Both the position numbers and the translations under genes were made by a program. The notes beneath the pieces are model-generated. The model did not search any database and was not told the origin of the DNA. It worked only from the letters and a program-made list of their open reading frames with translations. Of a stretch of DNA of 64,000 nt, positions 28,901-40,688 are shown in pieces. Each line of letters opens with the position of its first letter. The stretch's first letter is position 1. The stretch is from Conchocele bisecta (lineage: Eukaryota > Mollusca > Bivalvia > Lucinida > Thyasiridae): NCBI GenBank assembly GCA_029237695.1, contig CM055265.1:42959331-43023330 (forward strand), given 5' to 3'.

Positions 28901-29282
28901 CCTACTAAATTTAAGATGAGCCAAAAGAGGTGAGGATGAGGAGAAAAATGTATACGACATTTACACCGAACCATGGCGATATAAATTGGAAATTATTTAT
29001 CGAAGGAAAAAAATAAATTTTGAACTTGTTTACAAAATCTATTTTAGCCCCCATTTTAAAGTTCACAAAATTTAACGCAACCTTTTCAAATAAAAAATGA
29101 AGAGAATAACATGCATGTTATTTTGAAACAAATGTAATTGAGTTTTAATAGTATGATGAAATCTCTGTAAATGAGACGCCTGTTAGGTTGGCGTGGTGTC
29201 TCAGACAATTTACAATTCAAGATAAGTTACAGTGAAACCCAAGATTAAAACACAGTTATATTTTATGTGTGGAGAAATGGAG
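28901..29282. other. intergenic, nothing recognised
   Basis: AT-rich sequence without a gene or repeat that I can name. Confidence 0.5.
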
Positions 29283-29520
29283 CTTATGTGATATATGGCC
29301 AGTCTTGCTCTGGGTCTTCAATGTCAGTCTTGAGGAATGATAAGAACATACTTTGTTAGAAACAGGACTGATGTTTCACCGACTGAATGGTGACCAGAGC
29401 AGACTCTGATCTCATCAGACTGCACGAATGTATGGGATATATGGCCAGTCTCGCCCTGGGCCTTACAGCTCAGTCTTGAGGAATGATAAGAACATACACT
29501 ATTAGAAGCACGACTGATGT
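29283..29520. repeat. direct duplication of about 90 bp, 149-bp period
   Basis: GATATATGGCCAGTCTTGCT...TTGAGGAATGATAAGAACAT at 29290-29371 recurs at 29439-29520 with a few substitutions. Confidence 0.8.
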
Positions 29521-29656
29521 TTCCCTGACCAGTACTGGTGCACTGGTGTCTGCACTGGTGGCCATTCAGTCAGCAAGGCCGCATCCAGAGGTAAATACCA
29601 GACAAGGCGAACCAATTCCCGACATGTGGATCAGGGAGCATTCTCCACGCCACCAC

Positions 29657-29763
29657 CCCAGGGATTTGTTTAATTCTTGACATAAAATAACCATGATGAG
29701 GCAGACGAGGCGGGCATTTTGCCAATTATTTGTTTTATGCCAAGAATTAAACAAATCCCTGGG
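29657..29763. repeat. long-arm hairpin beside polymerase fragment
   Basis: The left arm CCCAGGGATTTGTTTAATTC plus TTGACATAAAA pairs almost perfectly with the right arm, which ends AGAATTAAACAAATCCCTGGG, over about 35 bp, with a loop of about 35 bp. It is a MITE or fold-back candidate 70 bp before the polymerase fragment. Confidence 0.8.
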
Positions 29764-29833
29764 CTTTGATGCAGAAATGTGAAGCTGTCACCAAGGCAAG
29801 AAACATTAATGAGAATTTGAAACTCTATATATT

Positions 29834-30313
29834 ATGTGTATAGTTTCAGATCGATCGACTGAACGGTTACGGAAGAGTTGTGTACACGAACTATGCACTG
29901 TGGAATATCCAGGATTTCAAAAATTCGCACAAGCTAACAATCCGAAAGCGTCCAATTATGATGACACCAAACTCAATACATGGTTGACTTATCTAGACAT
30001 GAACAATCTTTATGGCACAGCAATGTGCGAACCTCTCCCCGTGGAAGACTTTTATTGGCTTGACGAAACAGAAATAGAACAGTTGGATGTTTCCAAAATA
30101 TCAGATGAAGCTGACACTGGTTACATTTTAGAAGTGGACCTGGATTACCCTGCGAGTTTGCATGATGAACAAAATGACTATCCATTAGGACCCGAGTCAC
30201 TCACGATCACTGAGCAAATGCTATCAGATGTAAATCAAATAATCATTTATAAGAAAACATTGTTAATGATAAATGTACAGACTATCATAAGTTTGCACTT
30301 ACGAACATATTAG
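29834..30313 (+). pseudogene. family B DNA polymerase fragment with motif A, second Polinton-type lineage
   Basis: A 159-codon frame. The strongest evidence is the motif A stretch LTYLDMNNLYGTAM, preceded by FAQANNPKASNYDD and followed by DTGYILEVDLDYPASLHDE. This is the polymerase lineage whose N-terminal part lies at 769-1870, not the one in elements 1 and 2. Homology fades after about 30230 and no motif B or C follows, so it is an isolated fragment. Whether both fragments came from one insertion cannot be decided here. Confidence 0.75.
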
Positions 30314-30329
30314 CCGTACAAAGTTTAGT

Positions 30330-30950
30330 GAAACAGCCCCAGGTCTCTTGCACATTCATACGGTAGGTCAAGTATGTAATCTGTTAGTTGAAGAGGAATG
30401 ATATGAGTGGAATCGTAACTCTAGCTACGGACGGTACGGGAGTAGATTGCAAGAGTTACCGTTCGCAACTTTTTCAGAGCTCCAGATAAGTTGTGTGTCT
30501 AAAGGGTATTCACTGCGTATTTTACTTTTACAAATTGATTATTGATTTTCGTCATTACTAAATAGGGAACAAATGATAAAACAAATATAACAAATTGAAA
30601 CATTCACACTTTTTGCAGCTCAACTAAATGAATTTTCAACTTTATGACAGTATTTTCACTACTCAATTTGAAAATCAATGCGTAGTTTGCACTCCCGCTT
30701 TTGATAATCAATGCGTATTCATCTTATCTGGAGCGCTGTAATTTGCATGATGCACGGTCCAATTTTCTCATAACCCATTTCTAAGACATACCGGGAACTC
30801 TATACCGAACATAATTCCATTCAGTTCTGGAATAAGCCTTCTCCATCTCAGAATTCCTTGTAGGTCTTCCTGGTGACCTTTCATCAATACGTCCACATAA
30901 TCCCCGACACCCAAAGTCAATCCTGAGCGAGAGATGAGAGAGAGAAATGA
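30330..30950. other. intergenic, nothing recognised
   Basis: Short inverted words around 30475-30500 and 30728-30745 (AGCTCCAGATAAG and CTTATCTGGAGCG) suggest a possible repeat end pair about 250 bp apart. No coding content. Confidence 0.4.
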
Positions 30951-30954
30951 GAGA

Positions 30955-30955
30955 G

Positions 30956-31005
<50 letters not shown>

Positions 31006-31018
31006 GAGAGAGAGAGAG
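30955..31018. repeat. GA microsatellite
   Basis: An almost pure (GA)n run of about 60 bp. Confidence 0.95.
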
Positions 31019-31164
31019 TTTACAATGTAACTTTACAGTTAATACATACAGGTTAATTTAGAAGAGCAAACGGGTTGGGCTACAAGTTTTAGCAACATTA
31101 GTTACAGCCCGTCCCAATTGCTTATTGCATATATGTAAATAATTATGTTTTACATATTCTGTAG

Positions 31165-31265
31165 AGCAAGTATATATACAAACATATATATACACATATA
31201 TACATACATGAATATATATGCATATATATATACATATATACATATATATATACACAAATATATCG
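31165..31265. repeat. TATACA/TATATA microsatellite
   Basis: Alternating TATATACATA words over about 100 bp. Confidence 0.9.
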
Positions 31266-31599
31266 ATGTTCACATGAGCATATCAGTCTAGGTGTTGAAA
31301 CAATATGTTTTTTTATAAACAGTCATATTAATGTGCTCATGATAAATCGAAAATAAACAATAAAACAGGATAAATGTTCAATGTAAAGTTGTGCTGCACC
31401 AAATGTCTTCACCGCACACACTCCAGAATCTTGGACCACGATTATGAGACCCCCAGAATATGCTCACGTACCTCATACTCGAAATCAAACAGCTCTGCCG
31501 GCCATTACCGAGCGAAGCCCAATCATGACCGATATAAAGTCCAAATGCGAGCACGGAGCACCTAACACATCGCGGAAGTATGTATGTATGTAGTTAATT

Positions 31600-33540
31600 G
31601 TTATATAGACGTTACTTGTTTAATGTTGTTTTGTAAAAACGCAATACATACGGATGCAGTTTATATGAATCGTCGAGTCAGTTGAATGTAAGTTTGCACT
31701 TCTGTAAATATTCTAGTATTGTCTTCCACAAGTAGGTACTGGTTTCCGAATAATAGGGTTTTAGCAGATAGTGGATGGTACTGACGGGTTGCTGCAAAAA
31801 AGTTGAATCGTTGCTGATGGAATAGTTGGCATTTAAAAAGGAAATGTTCGGCATCTTCATCTTCAAGTGTACATTGGCATAAAGAGGATTTTCTCAAATG
31901 ATTCCTATATAGATCCGCATTAAGATTACTACATTGGTTTCTTATGCGGCAGTGGTAAATAGATAATGTTCTGTCGCCGATAAGAAAATATTCTGGAACA
32001 ATTGGAGGTCTGAATAGTTGTTTTAGTTTATTTTTAAAAACGGCGGTCGAAGAATATTTTATATCCTCATTTAGTTAATTTCAAGATGCTACTGATGACG
32101 GTATGAACGATTTATAATACAGTTCTGTACGTCTGGTTAATGTCATAACATTGTTCATATTACATAATCCGTATTTGTTATTTTCACCAACTAGTTGTGG
32201 AAATAGTTCATGTATATATGAGGGAAGTACACCGGCCTTTTCTTTATACAAATTATAAGCTTCTGAATATGTCTTCGGTCTGAAAGGGGTATCCATCCAA
32301 TTTCTAGGAGAAGTCTATTAATAGAGCATGAACTGGTTATACCTGTAACTGTTCTGGCTGCTTCGTATTGCAGTTTTTCAAGAGATTCGCGTTCATATTG
32401 TGTACTATCCCATACGATTGATGCATATTCGAGAACTGGTCTCATGTACGATATATATATTTGATTCAATGTTTTTCTATTTAATTTAAATGTAAGCATT
32501 TTCATAGAACATAAAACCTTAGATGCAGACTTCATTATGTTACAAATATGTTCGTGCCAGGTACCATCATGACTGAGAGTTAGACCCAAATGTTTGTGAT
32601 GTTGAACAAAATGAAGTTGAATATCATTAAAATAGAGAGATGGCTCTGTGTATCGAGCTAATTAACAGATCATAGCATCAGTTTTAGAAGGATTAAATGT
32701 TACAAGCCACTGGTAAGCCCATGCTGCTAATTCATTTAAATCATGGTTTATATTACGTGCTATGGTGTTCATGTCTGTTGACGAGACAGCTAAGGATGAG
32801 TCATCAGCAAATAACCTGGTTGTACTAAGTAGTTTGTCAGCAATATCATTAACGTATATAAGAAACAAAAGAGGTCCAAGAACCGAGCATTGGGGAACAC
32901 CAGCATTTATCAATTTACTTTCAGAATAAGAACTGCCTACAGAAACTTTTCGTGATCTGTTTGATAAATAATTTCTGAACCAGTTATGAAGGGGGCCTTC
33001 TACACCATTTTGGTTTAGCTTAAATAAAAGTCAGAGGTGCCATACTCTATCAAATGCTTTATAAATGTCACAAAAGACAATACACGTATGTTTTCGTTCA
33101 TCGATTGCCTTGCATATCTGATTATATATATCTATTAGTTGGTATACCGTAGAATGGCCTGGGATGAATCCGGATTGACTTTTATAAATAAGGTTGTTAA
33201 TATGAAGGTGGTTATATACATGTTTTAAAACAACTCGTTCCAAAACTTTTCCTAAACAGATAATCAAAGAGATAGGTCTATAATTTGAGGGTTGATCACG
33301 GTCTCCTTTCTTGAAAAGTGGCATAACGTTAGCTTGTTTCCATTTTGATGGATAGTTACCTTCTTGTAGAGATCTGTTAAATAATATGCACAAAGGCCTA
33401 GAAATAGTCGTTGAAGTTTCTTTTAACATCCTATGGCTGATTTCGTCTGGTCCTGATGCTTTATGCACGTTTAATTTCGATATAATTTCCGCAATGTCCT
33501 GCTCTGATACGTGTATATACTCTATTCTATTTGCTTAACT
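31600..33540 (-). mobile_element. non-LTR retrotransposon (LINE), 5'-truncated and degenerate
   Basis: Reverse transcriptase and C-terminal sequence on the minus strand, broken by stops and frameshifts. The upstream (5') side ends where the gypsy Gag begins at about 33541. No endonuclease domain is present in the window, so the copy is 5'-truncated, as is usual for LINE insertions. Confidence 0.85.
31661..33468 (-). pseudogene. LINE reverse transcriptase remnant
   Basis: Frames 33031-33468, 32662-32913, 32191-32589, 32081-32296 and 31661-31897 together give a reverse transcriptase. The fingers/palm part has MPLFKKGDRDQPSNYRPISL and CDIYKAFDRVWH. A GVPQCSVLGPLLFLIYVNDI motif follows, then the catalytic FADD box (LFADDSSLA), a thumb-like region, and a C-terminal Cys/His segment (CQCTLEDEDAEHFLFKC). 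Motif order and the terminal zinc-like segment fit Jockey/CR1-like LINEs; the clade is uncertain. At least four frame breaks make it inactive. Confidence 0.85.
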
Positions 33541-33543
33541 GGG

Positions 33544-35156
33544 ATGGAGTTAAGGTCCTTTGTGAAAGAAGAGCAAGATAGAGAGAGAGAGAGAATAGAC
33601 TAGTAGAAAGACATGCTGAGAAAGATAGGTTTGATGCTGACAGACTAGTAAAAGAGGTAGATAGACTGGCTGAGAAAGATAGGTTTGAGGCTGACTGACT
33701 AGCAAAAGAGGTAGAGAGACTGACTGAGAAAGATAGGCTTGAGACTGAAAGACAGGCTGAGAAAGATAGGCTTGAGGCTGACAGACTATCAAAATAGGTA
33801 GAGAGACTGACTGACAAAGATAGGCTTGAGACTGAAAGAAAGGCTGAGAAAGATAGGCTTGATGCTGACAGACTAGCAAAAGAGGTAGATAGACAGGCTG
33901 AGAAAGATAGGCTTGAGGCTGACAGACTAGCAAAATAGGTAGAGAGACTGACTGAGAAAGATAGGCTTGAGACTGAAAGACAGGCTGAGAAAGGTAGGCT
34001 TGATGCTGACAGACTAGCAAAAGAGGTAGAGAGACTGACTGAGAAAGATAGGCTTGAGACGGAAAGACAGGCTGAGAAAGATAGGCTTGATGCTGACAGA
34101 CTAGCAAAAGAGGTAGAGAGACTGACTGAGAAAGATCAGCTTGAGGCAGACAGATTAATGGAGGAACGAGAAATGGAAAAGGTAAGAATAGATTTGCAGA
34201 TGACAAAAGTTAGATTAGAGTACGAATGCAAAATGCGTGAGTTAGAGACAACGCAGAAAGTTGAGATAGCGAATGCAGAAATGGGAATATCGGATAATTA
34301 TAGTGCAGTAGTCGAACATAAGATACCACAAGGTCCGAAATTACCATATTTCGATCAAGATAAGAACAATATGGATAGTTATCTGGCATGGTTTGAACGT
34401 TACTCGGAAGTGCAAAGTTGGCCGAAAGGTCAGTGGTCATTACACCTTAGCACATTATTAAGGGGCAAAGCTCTAGATGTTTACTCCCGTTTATCGTTGG
34501 AAGATGCTCTTGATTATGACACATTTAAGACAGCCTTGCTCAAAAGGTTTGACTTAACCGTAGAAGTGTTTAGGAAGCGATTTAAGAACGGTAAGCCAGA
34601 ACGGGGTGAGCATTTTTTTCAATATATCAACAGGGCTAAGAGTTATCTTGATAGGTGGTTTGAACTAGGCAAAGTTGAACGCACTTATGAAGGCGTGATA
34701 GATGTCTTGCTCATGGATCAGTTACTAAGCACTTGCAGTCGTGACTTGTACGTTTTTCTTGAGGAAAAGGTCGTTAGCATAGTACATGAGATGGCAGTGC
34801 AAGCTGACTTCTTTGCGGAAGTCAGAGGCGGGACAAAGTACGTAGTACAAAGAGAGAACCGATACAATAGAGCGAAAAGTGAGAATCGTAACACATGTTA
34901 TGAGAGAAAGGTGGGAGGTCAAGGTGAGGGATATCGAGGCAATGGCATATCTAGTAACTATGGTAGAGAGAGAAGTGGCGAGAGAAGTAGAGATAGTAGT
35001 AGGGAAAGGTACAGAGACAATGACAGATGTATCATTACATGTTACCATTGTGGAGGTCAATGTCATGTAGCTCCAGACTGCCCAAGAAGAGGTCACATGC
35101 ATCGAGCTGCAGCCCTTGAGGAAAATGATACGGTGCCTATGAGCAAAAGAAGGTAA
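33544..35156 (+). pseudogene. gypsy Gag with repeated coiled-coil N-terminus and zinc knuckle
   Basis: The open part is 34158-35156; upstream codons continue in frame with scattered stops to a likely ATG at 33544, whose frame is shifted at a GAGAGA run. The N-terminal ~190 codons are tandem units of about 27-28 residues, AEKDRLDADRLAKEVERLTE and a variant ending RLETERQ, strongly charged and heptad-like, so a long coiled coil. A capsid-like region follows (YFDQDKNNMDSYLAWFERYS; WSLHLSTLLRGKALDVYSRL), then an Arg/Ser/Gly-rich tract and one CCHC-type zinc knuckle (CYHCGGQCHVAPDCP; the expected Cys spacing holds, with His). Several in-frame stops in the repeats mark it as inactive. Confidence 0.85.
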
Positions 35157-35159
35157 GCT

Positions 35160-36012
35160 TTGCAGGCACCGGCGACGAACCATAAATGGAGGATGCAATA
35201 CACAGGAGGTAGGAATAGAGGCAGGAGCAGGGGCAGAGGGCGTTATCACCACCGTGGAAGAGGCAGAGGGCGCCCCTTTTCTCCAACTATAGATCAGGGT
35301 ATTTTGTGTATTGTAGAGGACAACCATACCAAAGATGACGGTGAAATCACTATGATATGCGCAGGTAAGGAAGTTGATCAGAGTCCGAAGGTTACAGGAT
35401 GCAAATTTTCCAGTGCGAAATTGCCAGTGGCAGAAGGTTTGTTGAATCGGAGAGTGTGATGCGTGATATGCACGGGCGTAGTACTGAGAAAGGAACTAGT
35501 ACATCCTGATCAGTTTCTCAGGAGAGTGGCCACATGTATGCTAGTAGACAAGAGACGCTTGAGTGAAGTCCCCGTAGCGAGCATCACAATTGACTCCCCA
35601 TTTTTCAAAGGAGAGACCGAATTGTTATGCATGGAAGAAACTATGTACGATGTAACTACAGGGAACATTGATGGGTCACAACTTCCTGTACTAAATTATT
35701 TCAAAGGCGCGACCACGTTAGCATTTGAAACGCGTTCACAGGTTTTTAAACGCGATGAATCGTATCGGAAACTGCGGGTACCGGAAGCCGTATCGTACGT
35801 TTCACGTAGTGAGTTCAAAGAACAACAAACAAGCGACGTTACGTTAACGTCATTACACACTAACGCAAAAAACGGAAACGTGAAACATTCTAAGAACGGT
35901 AACGTTACGTCATTCCTGTACCGAAAAGATTTACTGTATCGACAGTTTGAGACGACAGGTAACACAAGAAAATACTGTCAATTAGTTGTTCCGGAAACAC
36001 TTAGACAGACCG
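35160..36012 (+). pseudogene. gypsy protease and integrase N-terminal (zinc) region
   Basis: 35160-35459 encodes an Arg/Gly-rich linker and the start of the protease. The active-site segment near 35455-35485 is frame-shifted around GTGATGCGTGATATG, so the D-S/T-G box is not intact. 35463-36017 continues the protease-like part (LTIDSPFFKGETELLCME-like region) and passes directly, without reverse transcriptase, into integrase N-terminal sequence (YRKDLLYRQFE, QLVVPETLRQT). The frame ends artificially where the Polinton begins at 36013. Confidence 0.75.
36008..36012. other. target site duplication of element 2 (left copy)
   Basis: GACCG directly before AGTAGTATAAAGG. The identical pentamer follows the right end at 54282-54286. 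The retrotransposon integrase frame is continuous across the empty site, which fixes the boundary to the base. Confidence 0.95.
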
Positions 36013-36529
36013 AGTAGTATAAAGGGAGTCAAAATGATACCACCTACGGTGGCATCATTTCCACCCCTTTATACTACTCCCACCACCCCCGAAAAAGTAC
36101 AAATTGGTTAACGAGGAAATTGTTCTCACCACCCCGAAAAATCCAAAATTGGTGTCATAAATACATCATGTTGTTTTCACGTCCAATTGAACAGATAAAA
36201 CGATAGTCTTAAAAAGGATTTATTTTTATCTCGTTGTCATAAATACATCATGTTTTTTCGACAGTAAATTTATGAATTTCTTCTAATAAGTTTCCGATTT
36301 AAAATGCGTCCTCACGCAATAGTTTATATTCCAACACCCCATTTTTCTCCTCCAATATAGCTAATTTATTTCGCAGATCAGCAACTAATTCTACCAGCTC
36401 TAGTCTACCACGTTCACCTGTAGCCACCTGACAGTGTAGTTGCTTATGTCTACAAAGAGTTTGGGCACTAATGAATTTACAAGGGCATCTGGGGCATTGA
36501 AATTGCGGGGGGACACAAGGAATTTTTCT
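36013..36529 (+). repeat. element 2 left terminal inverted repeat, about 517 bp
   Basis: Matches the reverse complement of 53765-54281 to the end of ACACAAGGAATTTTTCT. It contains the 66-bp end hairpin (36013-36078), two copies of TCATAAATACATCATGTT and the promoter-like motif. It also covers the 3' two-thirds of the zinc-finger gene. Confidence 0.92.
36177..36203 (+). promoter_or_regulatory. promoter-like motif inside left inverted repeat
   Basis: TTTTCACGTCCAATTGAACA followed by GATAAAA. Here it has no gene directly downstream in its orientation; the block appears to have been duplicated into this end together with TCATAAATACATCATGTT flanks. Confidence 0.45.
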
Positions 36530-36598
36530 ACGTCTCGCTAGATGCCTTCGTAGATATTCTTTACGCGTAAACGTCTTACAACAAGTCTCACACTCCAT
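36299..36598 (-). CDS. C2H2 zinc-finger protein, element 2 copy
   Basis: A 99-residue protein from the ATG at 36598. It has the first finger CETCCKTFTRKEYLRRH, the second finger FQCPRCPCKFISAQTLCRH, then a coiled coil ending LEYKLLREDAF. It lacks the extra Tyr codon seen in element 1 and has an uninterrupted C-terminus, so this copy probably shows the native end. Codons after about residue 24 lie in the inverted repeat and are duplicated at the other end of the element. Confidence 0.8.
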   Translation of the reverse strand: MECETCCKTFTRKEYLRRHLARRRKIPCVPPQFQCPRCPCKFISAQTLCRHKQLHCQVATGERGRLELVELVADLRNKLAILEEKNGVLEYKLLREDAF

Positions 36599-36614
36599 TA
36601 TATATGTATATATG

Positions 36615-36684
36615 TTTATATTCAATTAGAAGTGAAAAAAACATAATGTTTTCAAGACCAATTGAACAGATAAATTTCATAGGT
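36615..36684. promoter_or_regulatory. divergent promoter-like pair between zinc-finger and polymerase genes
   Basis: TTTTTTCACTTCTAATTGAA on the minus strand (36621-36640) and TTTTCAAGACCAATTGAACA on the plus strand (36650-36669), each pointing to its gene. The first is mutated from CACGTCC to CACTTCT. Confidence 0.5.
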
Positions 36685-36711
36685 GTTATACAAAAGTATA
36701 TTACAGAAAAT

Positions 36712-39700
36712 ATGATAACGTCAGAAACTAGAGCAGAAATAGAAAGTTTGAGAAGAGAAGCCGAATCTCTAGGGATTACTTATAGTAAACGGTTGAGAGT
36801 TAGGGGGTTGACAAATCTTATAAACTCCACAAAGAATGAGGCGTTTATGAAGCGGTTTACCCGCGCCCACAAACGAGGAGCCTTTAAAGATATATCCAAA
36901 GCGGAGGAAGTAGGTAACAGAATTCAAAAAGAAAGTATTGCGGGGTTAAGGGCTAGTGTAATCAAACCTTCAAGCACAAATAATTTGTCCCAAATTAGAC
37001 GCCAAAATAATAATAAGAAAAAATCTATCGTTAGCGCGATAGTGGAAAAAGGTGAAGAAATATTGGGGCTCACGATGAAACATTGGAAAAGGTAGAAAAT
37101 GGAAGACGGGTAGTTACATTATCCTTTCGTAAAAACATTAACATTAACGAGTCTGAACGCATGTCTGATAAACTCGCTCCGTATCTAACAACCAATTTTT
37201 ATTTGAGATATTCATATTCTTACAAGCTAGAACATATGGAGGAAATTAAAAATGGAAAACCTAAAACTATAATATTTCACAAAAATCTCGGTGGTAGCGA
37301 ACCACTATCATCAATGAAACCCGTTAAAAAATGGCTGTCAGATAAGGAGCAAACACGAATAATGTCCGATAAAATAGACAGACCAAATACAAAGTGGAAG
37401 TTTGTAAGATGGGTAGAGGTTTTTGTAAAGCTAATACAGGGTAGTAGGGGAATAGATTTGGGACTACAATCCAAAGAAGCAGCAGGAGGAGAACTTCCAG
37501 AATGGTTGAGGAATAGAAAAGGTATGTATTCTTTAAGATAAGTATAATGACGATCTTTGTCTGTTCAGGTGTCTAGCTATGCACCTTGATAAAAAGATCA
37601 GACCTGACAGATGTACAGAAAAGGCGAAAGAACTTAGTAAGCAATATTTCGGTAGTAATGTGGTTTCACCAATTTCTTTTTCAGATCTGAAAAAGGTTGA
37701 AGAGTTTTTTTAAAATCGGTATAGAAGTATATCAACCCACTGAATGTAATGTATGGTGGTTGAAAAAGGTACCAGCGCACTATAAGGCAATAGGTAATAA
37801 ACCAATGACAATAGGACTGTTTAATAATCACGCATTTCTGATAAAAAACCTTAAAAACCTATCTAAAATTTACGCCTGCGATAATTGCAAGCAGAAATTC
37901 ACGAAAGCGAGTAATATGAAGAGACACGGACCAACATGTATGAGAGGTGAGACAAAAGTAATATGTGATGGTAATTATTTAGAGCGCCCGCGTTCGTCGT
38001 TCGAGAAAGCGTTTTACCCAAAAGGTTCTAACAGTTATGGGGTGATCGATTGGATGTATTCTGTGGAAAAGCGGGAGGGAATTCACATTCACCACGAACA
38101 GTGCGGACACGGAGGTGAAAGATGGATTTTAGGAGCTCCGGTAGATGGATACTGTCCAGAAACCAATACCGTATATCAATATCACGGCTGTTACTGGCAC
38201 GGGTGTGAGATTCATGCAAAGCATAGAAAAGAAGAAAAACGCGCATCCACTATGAGAAGAGATAAAGTTATTAGAAAAAGCAAAGAATTCAACCTAGTAG
38301 TTATGTGGGAATGCGAATTCCAAAGAACGGGTAAAGATATAAAGATCGGTTGTGACACTACTCTTTATCCATATCAGATAGTATACGATTTTGAGGCGTA
38401 TCTCCAGCCAGAAGTTGAAACTACCGGTAATAGTTTAGAGTACGAAGCTGAGCACGTTCCGGCAAGCGTTAGTATAGGAGATAATTTCTCAGGAACAGTA
38501 ACTCATATTTGTGATAAAGATCCCGCAAAACTTATAGAAAAATTCGTAGAAGATTTGAAAGTCAGGGGAAAAGTTATAAGAGAAGAAGTGTGGTCAAGAT
38601 ATAGGTTTAATACAGAACATTTACGTAAAAACCAAATCGCCAAGATCGAACAGTGGATAGAGCAAGTACCGGTTATAGGTTTTAACAGCAGTAAGTACGA
38701 TATAAACTTAATAAAGAAATACCTAGTAGGCGAACTGGCATCAACAACAAAGAAAGTAATGGTCGGAAAACGTGCAAACGCAACAATATTTCTATTTACT
38801 CCAGAGTTTAGATTTCTTGATGTAATACTTTATCTAGGACCTGGTGTAAGTTACGATAGTTGGATAAAAGCCTACGAATGCAAAGGACAGAAATCTTTCT
38901 TTCCTTATGAGTGGTTCGATTCTCCAGACAAACTGGATTACCCAGGACTACCGGATATAGAGAATTGGTATTCCAAACTATCTGGGAAAATGTTAATAGA
39001 CGAAACAGAATTAAGTAAATGTCGTAGAATTTTCGAAGAAAATAATATGAAAACTTTCAGAGATTGGTTGAAATATTATAACGATTTAGATGTAGCACCG
39101 TTCCTAGAAGCGGTGGAAAAAATGTGTGAATTTTATAAACACAGAGGTGTGGATATTTTCAAAGATGCGGTAACACTACCTGGAGTAGCTATACAATATT
39201 TATTGAGAGGAACCATTAAAGAACAAAAATCTTCAAAGACGATTATACCGGAGGATGCTCTATATGCACCAAAAGAAGAAACATACGAAATGATGAAGGA
39301 CGCTCTAGTTGGCGGTCCATCAATAGTATTTACACGATATGCAGAAGCTGGTGTTTCAAATATTAGATCTAATTCCTCAAATGAAATTAACAAACCTTGC
39401 AAGGCTGTTTTGGGGTACGATGCAAACGCGTTATATTTATCTACGTTAAATAAAGAGATGCCGTGTGGGAGAGAAACTATACACCATATAGATACCCCAC
39501 ATAACCCTAAATTTATTAAAAAGTTTTGTAAAAGAGTTTTATCTGGAGACTGGTTTGGGTTTGCGGAGGTGGATATAGAAGTTCCACACAACTTAAAACA
39601 TAAGTTTTCTGAAATGTCCCCAATATTTATAAACAGAGAAGTAGAGGTTGATGAAGTTCCCACACACATGTTAAAATATTTGGAAGATACTGGAAGAACT

Positions 39701-40688
39701 AGAGGAAATGGAAGAAAATTGGTGGGATCTATGACCGCCACTAAAGTATTGCTGTACGCGCCACTGTTGAAATTGTATTTAAAACACGGCCTAGAAATAA
39801 CTGGAGTTCATCGTGTTATAGATTATATTAGTGGAAAACCATTCGAATGGTTCGCAAAAGAAGTTACAGCCACAAGACGAACAGCGATGTAGAACCAAAT
39901 AAGAAACCAGTAGCCGACATAATGAAATTATTAGGAAACTCGTGTTGTGGAAAAATGATAGAGGCAACGGAGAGACATTTAAATACGACATATACACAAA
40001 ACGAAACCTGTGTTGACAAAGCATTAAGATCTGCATTCTTTGACGATTTGGAAGAGATAGGAGATGCGTACGAAATATCTTCAAGAAAACCCAGGTGTGC
40101 GGTAAAGAGACCATTCCATTGTGGAATAGCGGTTTATCAACTAGCTAAATTGAGAATGTTGGAATTTTACTACGAATTTCTAGATAAATACGTAAAAAGA
40201 GAAGACTTTGAATTAATACAGATAGATACAGATAGTATGTATATAGGAGTTAGTGGAAAAACGATAGAGGAATTGATTAGACCTAACTTACTAAGACGAG
40301 TTTTGAAAAAGAAAAAAATAAATGGTTGGCTTGGGATAAATGGAGCGAAAGAGAGCCAGGACTTTTCAAAATGGAATTCAGCGGAGATAGGGCGATAGCG
40401 TTATCTAGTAAGTGTTATTTTATAGAAAAATTTAATTCTATTAATAAAAACTCTGCGAAAGGAATGTCCAAGAGAACTAACAATTTAAATTGGGATAGAT
40501 ATAAACGAGTACTAAGTGAAACTACAGAAGATGGAAAACACATTATAGATGTAGCACAAAATAGAGGATTTAAAATGAAAGACGGCGTTATGAAAACGTA
40601 CTGTCAACAAAAATTAGGACTCTCGGCATACTACGATAAAAGACGCGTGTTACCAGACGGAATACATACAGAACCTCTATTGATTTAA
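36712..40688 (+). pseudogene. protein-primed family B DNA polymerase, element 2 copy, frameshifted
   Basis: The largest open part is 37697-39892 (731 codons). It contains the C2H2-like finger, the nuclease-like GCYWHGCEIH block, exonuclease DFEA and GFNSSKYD motifs, and an intact motif A (YDANALYLSTL). Motif B (KLLGNSCCGK) lies in the next frame (39847-40398), and motif C (DTDS) near 40227. Breaks lie near 37090, 37540, 37700, 39885 (single G instead of GG in element 1) and 40300. The end overlaps the convergent integrase by 4 bp, as in element 1. Confidence 0.93.

Noticed and set aside
31058..31273. Tyr/Ile-rich small protein over the TATACA microsatellite
   Set aside because: The frame is created by the microsatellite and has no start context or homologue.
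33550..34206. Minus-strand 218-codon frame rich in Ser/Leu/Pro over the Gag repeats
   Set aside because: It is the antisense shadow of the plus-strand coiled-coil repeats; its repetitive sequence follows from the repeated DNA.
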